DNA of 64,000 nt from Candidatus Thalassolituus haligoni (lineage in GTDB: Bacteria; Pseudomonadota; Gammaproteobacteria; Pseudomonadales; Oceanobacteraceae): contig NZ_CP139482.1 of the NCBI RefSeq assembly GCF_041222825.1, forward strand, positions 3,601,501-3,665,500, read 5' to 3'. Positions 28,725 through 37,323 of the stretch are shown here, one piece after another; the first letter of the stretch is position 1, and the number at the start of each line of letters is the position of its first letter. The notes below the pieces were generated by a model. It did not search any database. It had not been told where the DNA came from and saw only the letters and a program-made list of their open reading frames with translations. The position numbers and the translations under genes are program-made.

Positions 28725-28996
28725 CAGTCAGCCCTCCGACGCAGCAAAAACAGCGCCGGAAGTAACCCCAGCGCCAGCATGATCACCACCAGCCAGCTCA
28801 ATATTGCGGCCAGCGGCGACAGCAGTAGTAGCCAGCCCAGCAACGACACACCCAGCGCGGCAAGTACAATCGGCCAGAACGCCTTGGATAACGGCTGTGA
28901 CAGCCAGCGCTGATTGGGCAGGCACAGATACAGCAAGGCAACCGCCAGTATGGTCAGGCCGATAAGCAAAATAGTCGTGATCATCAGGATGTCCAT
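28724..28996 (-). CDS. Small membrane protein of an iron-uptake operon (DUF3325-like)
   Basis: A 90-aa protein with three hydrophobic segments and the motif CLPNQRWL near residue 26, resembling DUF3325 proteins, which accompany DUF3649 and PepSY proteins in iron operons. Its start overlaps the stop of the TonB-receptor gene by one base, and its stop overlaps the next start by one base, so the four genes are tightly coupled. Family placement is by pattern and context only. Confidence 0.7.
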   Translation of the reverse strand: MDILMITTILLIGLTILAVALLYLCLPNQRWLSQPLSKAFWPIVLAALGVSLLGWLLLLSPLAAILSWLVVIMLALGLLPALFLLRRRAD

Positions 28997-30963
28997 CAGA
29001 AGCTGTAGGTGCCGCCCAGATAATAATTGCGCCCCAGTTCCACGGTGGTGATATGGGAATCCATATTATCCAGATTGGTATCGCCAATATTATTCACGCC
29101 AAACTTCAGTCGAACTGCCTCGTTCAGATCCATCAGGAAGCCGAGATCGGTACGGTAATACGACAGTTTGTGCACATTGGTCTGGGAATTGGCCCAGAAG
29201 GAGTAGGTCATACCTCCCACATAATTAACGCTCAGGCTGGCGCTAAGGGCATCTGTTGCCTGCATTTTCAGAGCGAGATTCGCTTGATGCTCGGGGCGAT
29301 ACTCAATCACCGCATCATCACCGTCCTTGACGCTCAGGCGGGTGTAGTTACCACTGACGGCCAGATGATCGGCAACATCCAGATCACCGCTCAATTCATA
29401 CCCCCTGGACGTTACCTTGCTCAGATTGACCCAGATCGGGTGATACACCCCATCGTCATCTGCTGCACCCAGCTCACGCTCGATCTTGTCTTTCACTTCC
29501 GTATCAAACACATCCGCGCTCAAGGCCCAGTCAGGCTGACGCACTTCAACACCCAGCTCTTTGGTGATACTGGTTTCTGGCGTCAAATCCGGATTACCGG
29601 GAATATAACAACCCCCACCACAACTGATCTCGTTGTATTCCGGGCTTAACTTACGTCCGTCTGGAGCCTTGAAGGCTTTGCCGATTCCCCCTTTCAGAGT
29701 CACCGCATCGTTTAACTGGTACACCAGATAGCCTTTGGGAGAAAAGTGGCCACCAAAAATTTCATGATTATCCCAACGACCACCGAGCGTCAGTGTCAGC
29801 GCCTCCATCAGGGCAATTTCATCCTGCACAAAAACACCCACCTGATCGATGCTGTACTTGCCGGTGGCAACATAATTGATCGGGTCTTCCAGCTCCTGAT
29901 GGCGGTAATCCACCCCGGCCACCAGGTCATTGGCTCCAAATGCCGTATTGACGTAAGCCTTGGCATACAGGTTGGATTCCTTGGTGTGATGCTGGGGGGT
30001 CACGTAGCTGGTATTAAAATCGTCGACATCGCTGTGCTCGTACTTGATGTAGGCGGTGGTTGATGCGCTGTCCCATAATCCGGTATGTGTCAGCGCCAGG
30101 TCGTAACGACTGATTTCCTGCTCACGATACGAGCTGCTGCTATAGGCCTGGTAGGGCCGCTTATCCTGGTTGTAGCCAAAATCAATATCAATACTTTGCT
30201 GCTCGTTCAGATCCAGCGTCAACGTTGATGTCAGGTTGCTGGCGGTTTTTTCTTCCTGATCCGGCACATCGTCATCGTCATTGGCGTACCAGGCTTCGCG
30301 ACTGTATTGATCTGCGGAAACAGACAAGCTCACCTGGTCACTCAGGGAACCCATTGCGGTGCCTCCCAGACGATAGCGGCCACCGTCTTCACCCGAATCG
30401 ACCACGGTGTATTCGCCACTGACACTGCCGCGCCAGTCGCCCGCCGATTTTTTGGTGATGATATTGATCACCCCACCAATCGCATCCGAGCCATACAGTG
30501 CCGCCATCGGCCCACGAATCACTTCAATCCGCTCAATCGAAGTTACCGGAATGGAATTGAAATCAACGTCGGTTCCCTTGGCAAAAGCACCGCCAGACGA
30601 CACCCGTTTACCATTCACCAACACCATGGTGTAATCACCGTCCAGACCACGAATCTGGATATCATCCCGGCCATTGCCATCCGTCAGGTTGTTCAACCCT
30701 GCATTCGCTCGCAGCAGATCACCAAGACTGTCCACAGGTGCCGCTTCAATCGCTTCAGCATCCAGAACCGTCGTAAAGGCAGGCGCAGTTTCAATCGGGC
30801 GCGCACTCATCGTTGCGGTAACGACCACGGCTTCAAGTTCAATAACAGACGAATCATCCGCCACAACGACAGATGAAAAGCAGGTAGCGAGCGTCAGGCA
30901 GGCAGGAGTCAGACAGGGGTAAATCCCATTCAGGAGGGTAGAACTGCGGTTGAACTTGGTCAT
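28996..30963 (-). CDS. TonB-dependent outer-membrane receptor, siderophore (FepA/CirA) type
   Basis: A 655-aa receptor that imports a ligand, probably a ferric siderophore, across the outer membrane using TonB. Residues 1-35 are a signal peptide. A TonB box-like stretch (EAVVVTATM) follows, then the plug domain (LLRANAGLNNLTDGNGRDDIQIRG is split by the usual turn) with IERIEVIRGPMAALYGSDAIGGVINIITK, and a 22-strand barrel ending in YYLGGTYSF with a C-terminal Phe. An extracellular loop near residue 450 contains a Cys pair (SCGGGCYIPGNPDL). It heads a four-gene operon, and a long palindrome fitting a Fur site lies 45 nt upstream of the start. Confidence 0.94.
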   Translation of the reverse strand: MTKFNRSSTLLNGIYPCLTPACLTLATCFSSVVVADDSSVIELEAVVVTATMSARPIETAPAFTTVLDAEAIEAAPVDSLGDLLRANAGLNNLTDGNGRDDIQIRGLDGDYTMVLVNGKRVSSGGAFAKGTDVDFNSIPVTSIERIEVIRGPMAALYGSDAIGGVINIITKKSAGDWRGSVSGEYTVVDSGEDGGRYRLGGTAMGSLSDQVSLSVSADQYSREAWYANDDDDVPDQEEKTASNLTSTLTLDLNEQQSIDIDFGYNQDKRPYQAYSSSSYREQEISRYDLALTHTGLWDSASTTAYIKYEHSDVDDFNTSYVTPQHHTKESNLYAKAYVNTAFGANDLVAGVDYRHQELEDPINYVATGKYSIDQVGVFVQDEIALMEALTLTLGGRWDNHEIFGGHFSPKGYLVYQLNDAVTLKGGIGKAFKAPDGRKLSPEYNEISCGGGCYIPGNPDLTPETSITKELGVEVRQPDWALSADVFDTEVKDKIERELGAADDDGVYHPIWVNLSKVTSRGYELSGDLDVADHLAVSGNYTRLSVKDGDDAVIEYRPEHQANLALKMQATDALSASLSVNYVGGMTYSFWANSQTNVHKLSYYRTDLGFLMDLNEAVRLKFGVNNIGDTNLDNMDSHITTVELGRNYYLGGTYSF

Positions 30964-31007
30964 GAATCAGTGCTCTTAGTGGGTGGTTGAGACTTTGACA
31001 TCCATAT

Positions 31008-31042
31008 CAAATACAAATGATATTATTTATCATTTGTATTTG
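31008..31042 (-). promoter_or_regulatory. Perfect palindrome, probable Fur operator of the iron operon
   Basis: Two perfect 15-nt arms (CAAATACAAATGATA and its complement) flank TTATT. The core AAATGATA...TATCATTT matches the Fur consensus pattern of GATAAT-type hexamers. It is centred about 62 bp before the receptor ATG, so it probably covers the promoter; low iron would relieve repression. The Tim44-like gene on the other side starts 259 bp away and is less likely to be a target. Confidence 0.8.
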
Positions 31043-31300
31043 CATGTAAATACCACACACACTTGCCGCTGCTGGCGGAACTCGTCAGCAGCGAACCGGA
31101 TCAATAATGACCCGGTGATTGGCAGCCACAGCTTCTGGCAACCCAGGACACACTCTGCCAGGACACATTCTGGTTGTGGCCCTTTAAATCTCACCAAATT
31201 TCACCAAATTTCACCACGATCGTCTTTCAGACTTCGTACACCGGGTTATTCTGGTAAAGTAACGTCCGATTTGGCAAAGACGACATTCACAGAGGTTATT

Positions 31301-32188
31301 ATGAAGTCCTTCTGGTCCCTGTTTACGACGGTTTTTCTGCTGTTGGCCTTGGTACAACCGGCTGAGGCAGGTAAAAAATTTGGCGGCGGCGGCTTTGGTA
31401 AAAGCTTTTCCACAGCCCCTGCCCAGAAAAAATCGGCAGCCCCTTCTTCCACTCAAAAAGATCAACCCGGTGTCAGCAATGCTCAACCTGCAGGCAAAAC
31501 AGCGGGCAGTAAAACTGGTCTGATGGGCGGTATGCTCGGTGGCCTGCTCGCCGGTGGCATGTTTGCCTACCTGCTGGGCAGCGGTGCATTTGATGGCATC
31601 CAGTTTATGGACATCCTGTTGCTGGCATTGGTGGGGTTTGTACTGTTCAAACTGTTTGCCGGACGACGTCCACAGCCCCAATCGCAGCCACAAGCGGCGG
31701 GCCATCAACGACATGAACCCTTCCAGGCTGCAGCCAGTGAACCCGACACCGTGGCCCAGCGCAACGATCTGAGTGCCATGATGACCCCGACAGGCAACGA
31801 GGCACCGGTCAACCTGCCAGACGACTTTGACCAGATCGCCTTTATTGGCGGCGCACTGGATCATTATCGCCAGGTACAACAAGCCTGGAACGACGGTGAT
31901 ATGAACACCATCAAGGAATACGTTGCCCCCGAGCTGTACGCCGAACTGGCCCAACAACGTGCCGCCATGGCCGATGCGCCACCACAGACCGAAGTACTCG
32001 ATCTTGCGGCCGACATCGTACGGGCAGAACAAGACGGCTCCGTGCGTCAAATCAGCGTCCTGTTCCGTGGCCGCAGCCGTGATAACGGTGACCACTCCGA
32101 AGATGGCATATTCGACACCTGGCATCTGGAGCGCGATATGTCGATCGACAACGCCCCCTGGCTAGTAGTTGGAATTGAAGCCGACTGA
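31301..32188 (+). CDS. Tim44-like domain protein
   Basis: A 295-aa protein. Residues 1-24 look like a signal peptide (ends AEAG), followed by a Gly/Phe stretch (KKFGGGGFGKSF), a Ser/Gln linker, a Gly-rich helix (MGGMLGGLLAGGMFAYLLGSGAF) and a second hydrophobic segment around residues 103-120. The C-terminal 130 residues form a Tim44-like domain (HYRQVQQAWNDGDMNTIKEYVAPELYAEL, DTWHLERD). Bacterial members are membrane-associated and of unknown function. ATG 31301 has AGAGG upstream. A strong terminator follows the stop codon. Confidence 0.87.
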   Translation: MKSFWSLFTTVFLLLALVQPAEAGKKFGGGGFGKSFSTAPAQKKSAAPSSTQKDQPGVSNAQPAGKTAGSKTGLMGGMLGGLLAGGMFAYLLGSGAFDGIQFMDILLLALVGFVLFKLFAGRRPQPQSQPQAAGHQRHEPFQAAASEPDTVAQRNDLSAMMTPTGNEAPVNLPDDFDQIAFIGGALDHYRQVQQAWNDGDMNTIKEYVAPELYAELAQQRAAMADAPPQTEVLDLAADIVRAEQDGSVRQISVLFRGRSRDNGDHSEDGIFDTWHLERDMSIDNAPWLVVGIEAD

Positions 32189-32215
32189 TAACCGCTACAC
32201 CCTGCTTATCACTGA

Positions 32216-32239
32216 ACGGAGCCTCACGGCTCCGTTTTT
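32216..32239 (+). terminator. Rho-independent terminator after the Tim44-like gene
   Basis: ACGGAGCC pairs perfectly with GGCTCCGT around TCAC and runs into TTTTT, 28 nt after the stop codon. Confidence 0.9.
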
Positions 32240-32405
32240 GTATCCAGACAACCGTCCGGTTCACATCCAGCGCCCTGCAGCAAGCGCCATACTTTTGTCA
32301 TAATGACCTGCTCTTTCCCGGAGCAGTGGGTATAATCACCCACACTTTTTCACGGTAGCGATTACTGCCAGTCGTTGTCCTTGTCGTTGTCCTTGTTGGT
32401 GCCAC

Positions 32406-33623
32406 ATGAATCCAGACCTGAGCAAACTCCAGCCCTATCCGTTTGAAAAGCTTGCAAAACTGAAAGCAGCTGTCAGCCCTAATGCGGCACTGGAGCATAT
32501 ATCCCTATCGATCGGCGAACCCAAACACCCGTCTCCGGCCTTTGTGCAACAGGCCATGATCGACAACATCCAGGCACTGGAAAACTACCCCACCACCAAA
32601 GGCCTGCCAGAACTCAGTGAAGCCTGCGCCCATTGGCTCAAGCGCCGCTTCACCCTCAATCGCATCGATCCTGTGGCCCAGGTTATTCCCGTCAACGGCA
32701 CCCGCGAAGCCATCTTTGCCTTCGCCCAGGCCGCCGTCGATCGTACTCAGCCACACCCGCTGGTGCTCAGCCCGAACCCCTTTTACCAGATTTACGAAGG
32801 TGCAGCCTACCTCGCGGGTGCCGAACCCTACTTCCTGCCCTGTATGGAAGCAACCGGCTTTAACGCCGATTATGCCTCCGTACCAACTGACGTTTGGGAA
32901 CGCTGCCAACTGCTGTTTGTCTGCTCACCGGGCAACCCGACCGGCTCGACCCTGAGTATTGAGCAGTACAAGGAACTGATTGCACTGGCCGACCAATACG
33001 ACTTTATTGTGGCCTCGGACGAGTGTTACTCCGAGCTCTGGGTCGATGGCAAAGAAGCTCCGGTTGGCCTACTGCAAGCCTGCGCCGAACTGGGCCGCGA
33101 CGACTACGACAAGTGCGTGGTATTCCACTCGTTGTCGAAACGCTCCAACCTGCCTGGCCTGCGCTCCGGTTTTATTGCGGGCGACGCCAAACTGCTGAAA
33201 CCTTTCCTGCTGTACCGCACCTACCACGGTTGTGCCCAGCCAATTCAGACCCAAATGGCCGCCATCGCCGCCTGGAACGACGAAGCCCACGTGGAAGACA
33301 ACCGCCGCCAGTACACGCAGAAATTCAACACCTTTATCGAGATACTCAAGCCAGTCATCGACATCCAGCAAACCGACGCCAGCTTCTACCTGTGGTTAAA
33401 AACCCCGATTGCCGATGACCTGTTTGCCCAGCGCCTGTTCGCCGAGCAGCACATCACCGTACTGCCCGGCTCCTACGTTTCCCGCACCGTGAATGGCATC
33501 AATCCCGGCGCTGGCCGCGTCCGCATGGCACTGGTCGCCAGCGTGGAAGAATGCCGCGAAGCCGCTCAACGCATCCGCAGCTTTATTGAAACACTAAACA
33601 CCGAACTGGCTGAACCAGCCTGA
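32406..33623 (+). CDS. dapC: Succinyldiaminopimelate transaminase DapC
   Basis: A 405-aa PLP-dependent aminotransferase of class I/II. The N-terminus (MNPDLSKLQPYPFEKLAKL) is diagnostic of the DapC group in the succinylase branch of lysine and peptidoglycan precursor synthesis. SIGEPKHPSP, VCSPGNPTGS, ASDECYSE and the PLP lysine in FHSLSKRSNLPGLR follow in order. Length is normal. The sufE-family gene follows after 10 nt, so the two are co-transcribed. Confidence 0.94.
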   Translation: MNPDLSKLQPYPFEKLAKLKAAVSPNAALEHISLSIGEPKHPSPAFVQQAMIDNIQALENYPTTKGLPELSEACAHWLKRRFTLNRIDPVAQVIPVNGTREAIFAFAQAAVDRTQPHPLVLSPNPFYQIYEGAAYLAGAEPYFLPCMEATGFNADYASVPTDVWERCQLLFVCSPGNPTGSTLSIEQYKELIALADQYDFIVASDECYSELWVDGKEAPVGLLQACAELGRDDYDKCVVFHSLSKRSNLPGLRSGFIAGDAKLLKPFLLYRTYHGCAQPIQTQMAAIAAWNDEAHVEDNRRQYTQKFNTFIEILKPVIDIQQTDASFYLWLKTPIADDLFAQRLFAEQHITVLPGSYVSRTVNGINPGAGRVRMALVASVEECREAAQRIRSFIETLNTELAEPA

Positions 33624-33633
33624 GGAGATAACC

Positions 33634-34065
33634 GTGAGCCTGACCCCGAATCCCTTTGGCACCGACATTACCACTGACGACATCCTCGATACCCTCGGCT
33701 TTTTTGACGACTGGGAGGAACGCTACAAATACATCATCGAGCTCGGCAAGCAGCTGCCATCGATGCCAGACGACAAAAAAACCGAACAACACCTGATTCG
33801 TGGTTGCCAAAGTCAGGTGTGGATCGACTCCGACATCATCGACGGCAAGCTGGTATTAGAAGCCGATTCCGACGCTCATATCGTCAAAGGCCTGCTTGGC
33901 GTGGTGCTCAGTGCCTACAATGACAAAACGCCCGCTGACGCTCTCGCATTTGATATTGATGGCTATTTTGCTGATATTGACCTGATCAAACACCTCAGTC
34001 CTACCCGTGGTAACGGTATCCGCGCCATGGTGCAGCGGATTAAAGAAATCGCTGCTGGCGCTTGA
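33634..34065 (+). CDS. SufE family sulfur-acceptor protein (CsdE/SufE-like)
   Basis: A 143-aa SufE-fold protein that accepts persulfide sulfur from a cysteine desulfurase. The active cysteine is in LIRGCQSQVW (about residue 58), preceded by DWEERYKYIIELG and followed by DALAFDIDGYFADIDLIKHLSPTRGNG, all typical. The start is GTG 33634 with GAGGAG upstream. Its desulfurase partner (SufS or CsdA) is not adjacent. It is the second gene of the dapC operon. Confidence 0.93.
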   Translation: MSLTPNPFGTDITTDDILDTLGFFDDWEERYKYIIELGKQLPSMPDDKKTEQHLIRGCQSQVWIDSDIIDGKLVLEADSDAHIVKGLLGVVLSAYNDKTPADALAFDIDGYFADIDLIKHLSPTRGNGIRAMVQRIKEIAAGA

Positions 34066-34241
34066 AGCAGACACTCTATCTGTAGACACTCTATCGACGC
34101 CCCCTGCCAAAGGGGTGTGCGTCTCCTCTCTGTAGCAGAACGGGTGGCGACGGTTGCGGTTGCATGGCAAGCCTGATCATCCGCAGCAACACCAACGACT
34201 AATTTATAAAAAATGAGCAGTAAGCCTTCTTCTCATTGATA

Positions 34242-34264
34242 TACTAATTTTAATTATATTAGTA
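34242..34264 (+). promoter_or_regulatory. AT-rich inverted repeat upstream of the Fic gene
   Basis: TACTAAT and ATTAGTA flank a 9-nt A/T centre, 10 nt before the ATG, in a short AT-rich stretch unlike the flanks. It may be an operator, or part of the promoter and 5' leader. Confidence 0.45.
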
Positions 34265-34273
34265 GTTGATATC

Positions 34274-35647
34274 ATGAAGCGCCCACAAACTCCTCCCTAT
34301 CACGATCAGCCACTGACCGCTCTGACGGCGATGAACCACGCCCAACTGCTGCATTTGTTTCAGGCAGACATCGGCCCCTGCGATGCGAAAGGGCGCTACC
34401 TGCACTGGGATAAACTGCGCCACCTGCCATCCCCAAGCGGTTTCAATGCGGAATTACACTGGATTGCTACCAAGCTGGTCCGAGAAAAAATAGCCCGGAG
34501 TATTCCTCTGCTCAATAAAGACAATCAGCCATTCCGGTTTTGTATTCCCGATACCCTGATGCGGGATTTATTGTGGATCAGCGAAAATGCCAGCGGCGCC
34601 ATGGCTGCCGATGCCATCATGCAAGACAAAAGCACCCGGGAACATTATCTGATCAACAGCCTGATTGAAGAAGCCATCAGCTCCAGCCAACTGGAAGGAG
34701 CCTCGACAACCCGTAGAGTAGCCAAGGAGATGCTCACCAGCGCCAGAACACCACTGAACCAATCCGAGCGCATGATTGTAAACAACTATAAGGCAATGCA
34801 GTTTATTCGGGAATATCGGCATGAGCCATTAACCCCTTCGATCATTTTCGAATTACACCGACTGCTGACAGCAGGAACACTGGAGTCTGGCGATGAACAT
34901 CTGGCCCGGCAGTTCAGACGTGTGGAAGATGATATTTGTGTCTTTTATCAGGATGACCAACTGCTGCACGTACCGCCCAAAGCCGCTGAGTTACCCCAGC
35001 GGCTGCAGGCACTGTGTGATTTTGCCAATCAGACTGGCGATGATTCTGGAGAGATATTTATTCCTCCGGTGATCAAGGCCATCATTGTGCATTTTATGAT
35101 CAGCTACGATCATCCTTTTGTTGACGGTAATGGCCGTACCGCACGAGCACTGTTCTACTGGATGATGGCGAAAGAGAATTACTGGCTACTGCAATACACC
35201 TCGATTTCAAGGGTGATCAAGAAAGCACCGGCGCAATATCAAAAGGCCTATCTCTATACCGAAACCGATGCCAACGATCTGACGTACTTTATTGACTACC
35301 AGTTGGATGTCATCAAAGAGTCAATTCATGACCTGCATAAGTGGCTCAAAGACAAGATGCAGGAGCTGAGAGAAACCGAAGATGTGCTCAGTGGCTCTGC
35401 TCTGCAGGGACAGTTGAATCATCGTCAATTATCTATCCTGAAACATGCTTTGAAGAACCCCGGTTATGAATACAGCATCAAGGGCCATCAGCATTCCCAC
35501 GGAGTGGTGTACCAGACGGCACGTACCGATTTATTGAATTTGGCAGAAACATTCCAGTTACTGAAGCGCTACAAGATCGGCAAAAAAGATACCTTTATTG
35601 TTCCTCACAACCTGAAGGACATCATCAGAGAAAAAGCCCGTCAATAG
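34274..35647 (+). CDS. Fic family protein (AMPylase-type) with C-terminal winged-helix region
   Basis: A 457-aa Fic protein. The catalytic motif HPFVDGNGRTAR (residues 280-291) is complete, so nucleotidyl transfer to a target hydroxyl is expected. An inhibitory-helix motif of the (S/T)xxxE(G/N) type, SSQLEG with Glu141, lies N-terminal to the Fic core, making this a self-inhibited class II protein needing no antitoxin gene. The N-terminal 100 residues match the DUF4172/Fic-N-like region (LHWDKLRHLPSP), and residues 385-450 form a winged-helix-like tail. It has its own AT-rich upstream region. Targets are unknown. Confidence 0.92.
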   Translation: MKRPQTPPYHDQPLTALTAMNHAQLLHLFQADIGPCDAKGRYLHWDKLRHLPSPSGFNAELHWIATKLVREKIARSIPLLNKDNQPFRFCIPDTLMRDLLWISENASGAMAADAIMQDKSTREHYLINSLIEEAISSSQLEGASTTRRVAKEMLTSARTPLNQSERMIVNNYKAMQFIREYRHEPLTPSIIFELHRLLTAGTLESGDEHLARQFRRVEDDICVFYQDDQLLHVPPKAAELPQRLQALCDFANQTGDDSGEIFIPPVIKAIIVHFMISYDHPFVDGNGRTARALFYWMMAKENYWLLQYTSISRVIKKAPAQYQKAYLYTETDANDLTYFIDYQLDVIKESIHDLHKWLKDKMQELRETEDVLSGSALQGQLNHRQLSILKHALKNPGYEYSIKGHQHSHGVVYQTARTDLLNLAETFQLLKRYKIGKKDTFIVPHNLKDIIREKARQ

Positions 35648-35683
35648 CGAAACAACGGCATAACCATGCGCCACAGAAAACAG

Positions 35684-35703
35684 AAAAGGGCGCCGAAGCG
35701 CCC
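35684..35703 (-). terminator. Rho-independent terminator of the lipoprotein gene
   Basis: On the minus strand GGGCGC-TTCG-GCGCCC, with the stable TTCG loop, runs into TTTTCTGTTTTC. It lies 45 nt after the lipoprotein stop and could also stop Fic transcription from the other side, though the T run favours the minus strand. Confidence 0.85.
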
Positions 35704-35747
35704 TCTAACAACCGTTGTGTAACAACCGCCGTGTACTGCTGTGAGTA

Positions 35748-36782
35748 TCAGTTAAGCTGATAGTCGTAAGTCATATCGTAGTCGGAGATAACTTCTACGG
35801 GTGAACCTCCAGCATCAACTGTCATGGTCTGAGTAAATTTCAGCGTAAAGGTCTTGCGCGTATCGGTATCGGTTACCACAGTGACAACCAGGTCGGTGAT
35901 ATCAGAACCAGCAGTCTCGAAGCCAGCGGCGGCCCGATCTTCAAGTTCAGACAAGGAATCCGGTGCCTCCAGCCCTTCAATGGTGACCGCAGGAATAGCC
36001 GTCGTCGTGACTCCGGATTTAAACGTGCCGCTGAAGGTCAGCGTCCACTCGCCATCCAGGTTGCTGTTGTCACCGCCGCCAATGGTGATGCCATCGGTAT
36101 CGATATCGACGTCGTAGTCATACACCAGACCGTTCACTTCAACGATGAAAGAACCTGCGCTGAAGTCGATATCGATACTGATAAGATCCAGTACCGCATC
36201 CAAACCACTGCCGTTGACGCTGAACTCGGTCGTAAAAAAGTCGTAACTGTCAGCATCCAGGCCATTGCCGGAAAACTGTTCACTGAAATTGGCATTAATC
36301 TGCGCCTGAACGTCAGCAAGATCATCGCTGGAGAAGCTGGTAGCGGCGGAGGCCCAGTTTTGTTGCAGCGTCGCCAGGCTGGTTTCGCCATTGGCCAGGA
36401 ACATCGCCAGCGTGGTCATCGGTGTAATATTGGCGATGCTGTTGGCGGTTGCCGCAAAAGAATACTGTACGTCCGAACCATCGTCAGGAGCAGCACGCAG
36501 CAAGAAAGGCGCTGACATGCCGGTTACTGTAATGGTGTAGCTGCCGTCAGCCTCGATCGCGACATTGACTTCTGTACCACTGGCGTCTGTTACATAGACG
36601 AAACCGTCAATCGCGGCACCGGTGGCCGCTGTACCTTCCAGCGTCGCATCTGCTGAGTTGCTGCTATCGTTATTATCACTGCTGCTGTCATTGCTATCGC
36701 TACTACCACAACCCGTAATGGCCAGCGTGCTACTGATCAGAGCGGCAGACACCCAGCCCGTTAATGAATGAGTCCAGTTCAT
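35748..36782 (-). CDS. Hypothetical acidic lipoprotein, 344 aa
   Basis: I do not recognise a family. A lipoprotein signal is clear (hydrophobic residues 10-22, lipobox ITGC with Cys 25), followed by a Ser/Asp/Asn linker rich in SSDSNDSSSDNN. Residues 47-110 look like a carboxypeptidase-regulatory or bacterial Ig-like beta domain (TGAAIDGFVYVTDASGTEV, DGSYTITVTG), then a helical part and a second beta-rich domain from about residue 235 (LDGEWTLTFSGTF). The protein is very acidic and rich in Thr/Ser/Asp, typical of marine surface lipoproteins. It is monocistronic with a strong terminator. Confidence 0.75.
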   Translation of the reverse strand: MNWTHSLTGWVSAALISSTLAITGCGSSDSNDSSSDNNDSSNSADATLEGTAATGAAIDGFVYVTDASGTEVNVAIEADGSYTITVTGMSAPFLLRAAPDDGSDVQYSFAATANSIANITPMTTLAMFLANGETSLATLQQNWASAATSFSSDDLADVQAQINANFSEQFSGNGLDADSYDFFTTEFSVNGSGLDAVLDLISIDIDFSAGSFIVEVNGLVYDYDVDIDTDGITIGGGDNSNLDGEWTLTFSGTFKSGVTTTAIPAVTIEGLEAPDSLSELEDRAAAGFETAGSDITDLVVTVVTDTDTRKTFTLKFTQTMTVDAGGSPVEVISDYDMTYDYQLN

Positions 36783-37323
36783 GAGTTGATTCCTTTGTGC
36801 TTATCACATGGTTAACTATTTGGGTCTGATCACCGGTAGATTGGTGTTCCGGTTTCCAGAACGGTCAAAGAGTAACCAGCTTTGGTTTGGCAATACAATT
36901 CCTTACAAAACCAGTGCGAGCCTCTGTGCAGAGCGTCACAACTTCCCCTGATCGAACGTAGGACAAGCTGGCAATAGATAGGCTGGCTACCGCGTCACAG
37001 AGTATTTCCGGGTCTCAGCCGCTGGCTTGCAAGGCATTGATAAATGCTGCAGTGGCTGATAGCGGGTAAACGATCGATGGCAAAACAGTGTCGACAAGCG
37101 ATAGGAAGGCGATAGGAAGGCGATAGGAAGGAGGGACAAAAATACCAGAACCGAGGTATCACCACGAGAGGCAAGAAACAGCAACAGACAGGAGGCGAAG
37201 GAATTCGCCGCCGAGACAAACCGATGGCGGTAACGGTTCCAGAATAAACCTCATTACCGCCAACAGAAGGCCACCGCACGGGTGCGGCCAAACATCAGCT
37301 CAAGACTGATTCAGGCAGCCAGA
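36783..37323. other. Intergenic region between the lipoprotein and fba genes
   Basis: A 541-bp gap; both flanking genes are on the minus strand. It holds the lipoprotein promoter area, an 11-bp triplicate repeat (37098-37130) and, near 37269-37289, a GC-rich imperfect hairpin (CCGCA/TGCGG) that may end the fba message. Open frames here lack domains and ribosome sites. Confidence 0.5.
37098..37130. repeat. 11-bp tandem repeat, three copies
   Basis: GCGATAGGAAG is repeated three times without change downstream of fba; a related GATAGG occurs just before. Purpose unknown; likely a slippage product. Confidence 0.85.

Noticed and set aside
34068..34095. Near-duplicate AGACACTCTATC after sufE
   Set aside because: Only two short copies; a simple duplication without evident role.
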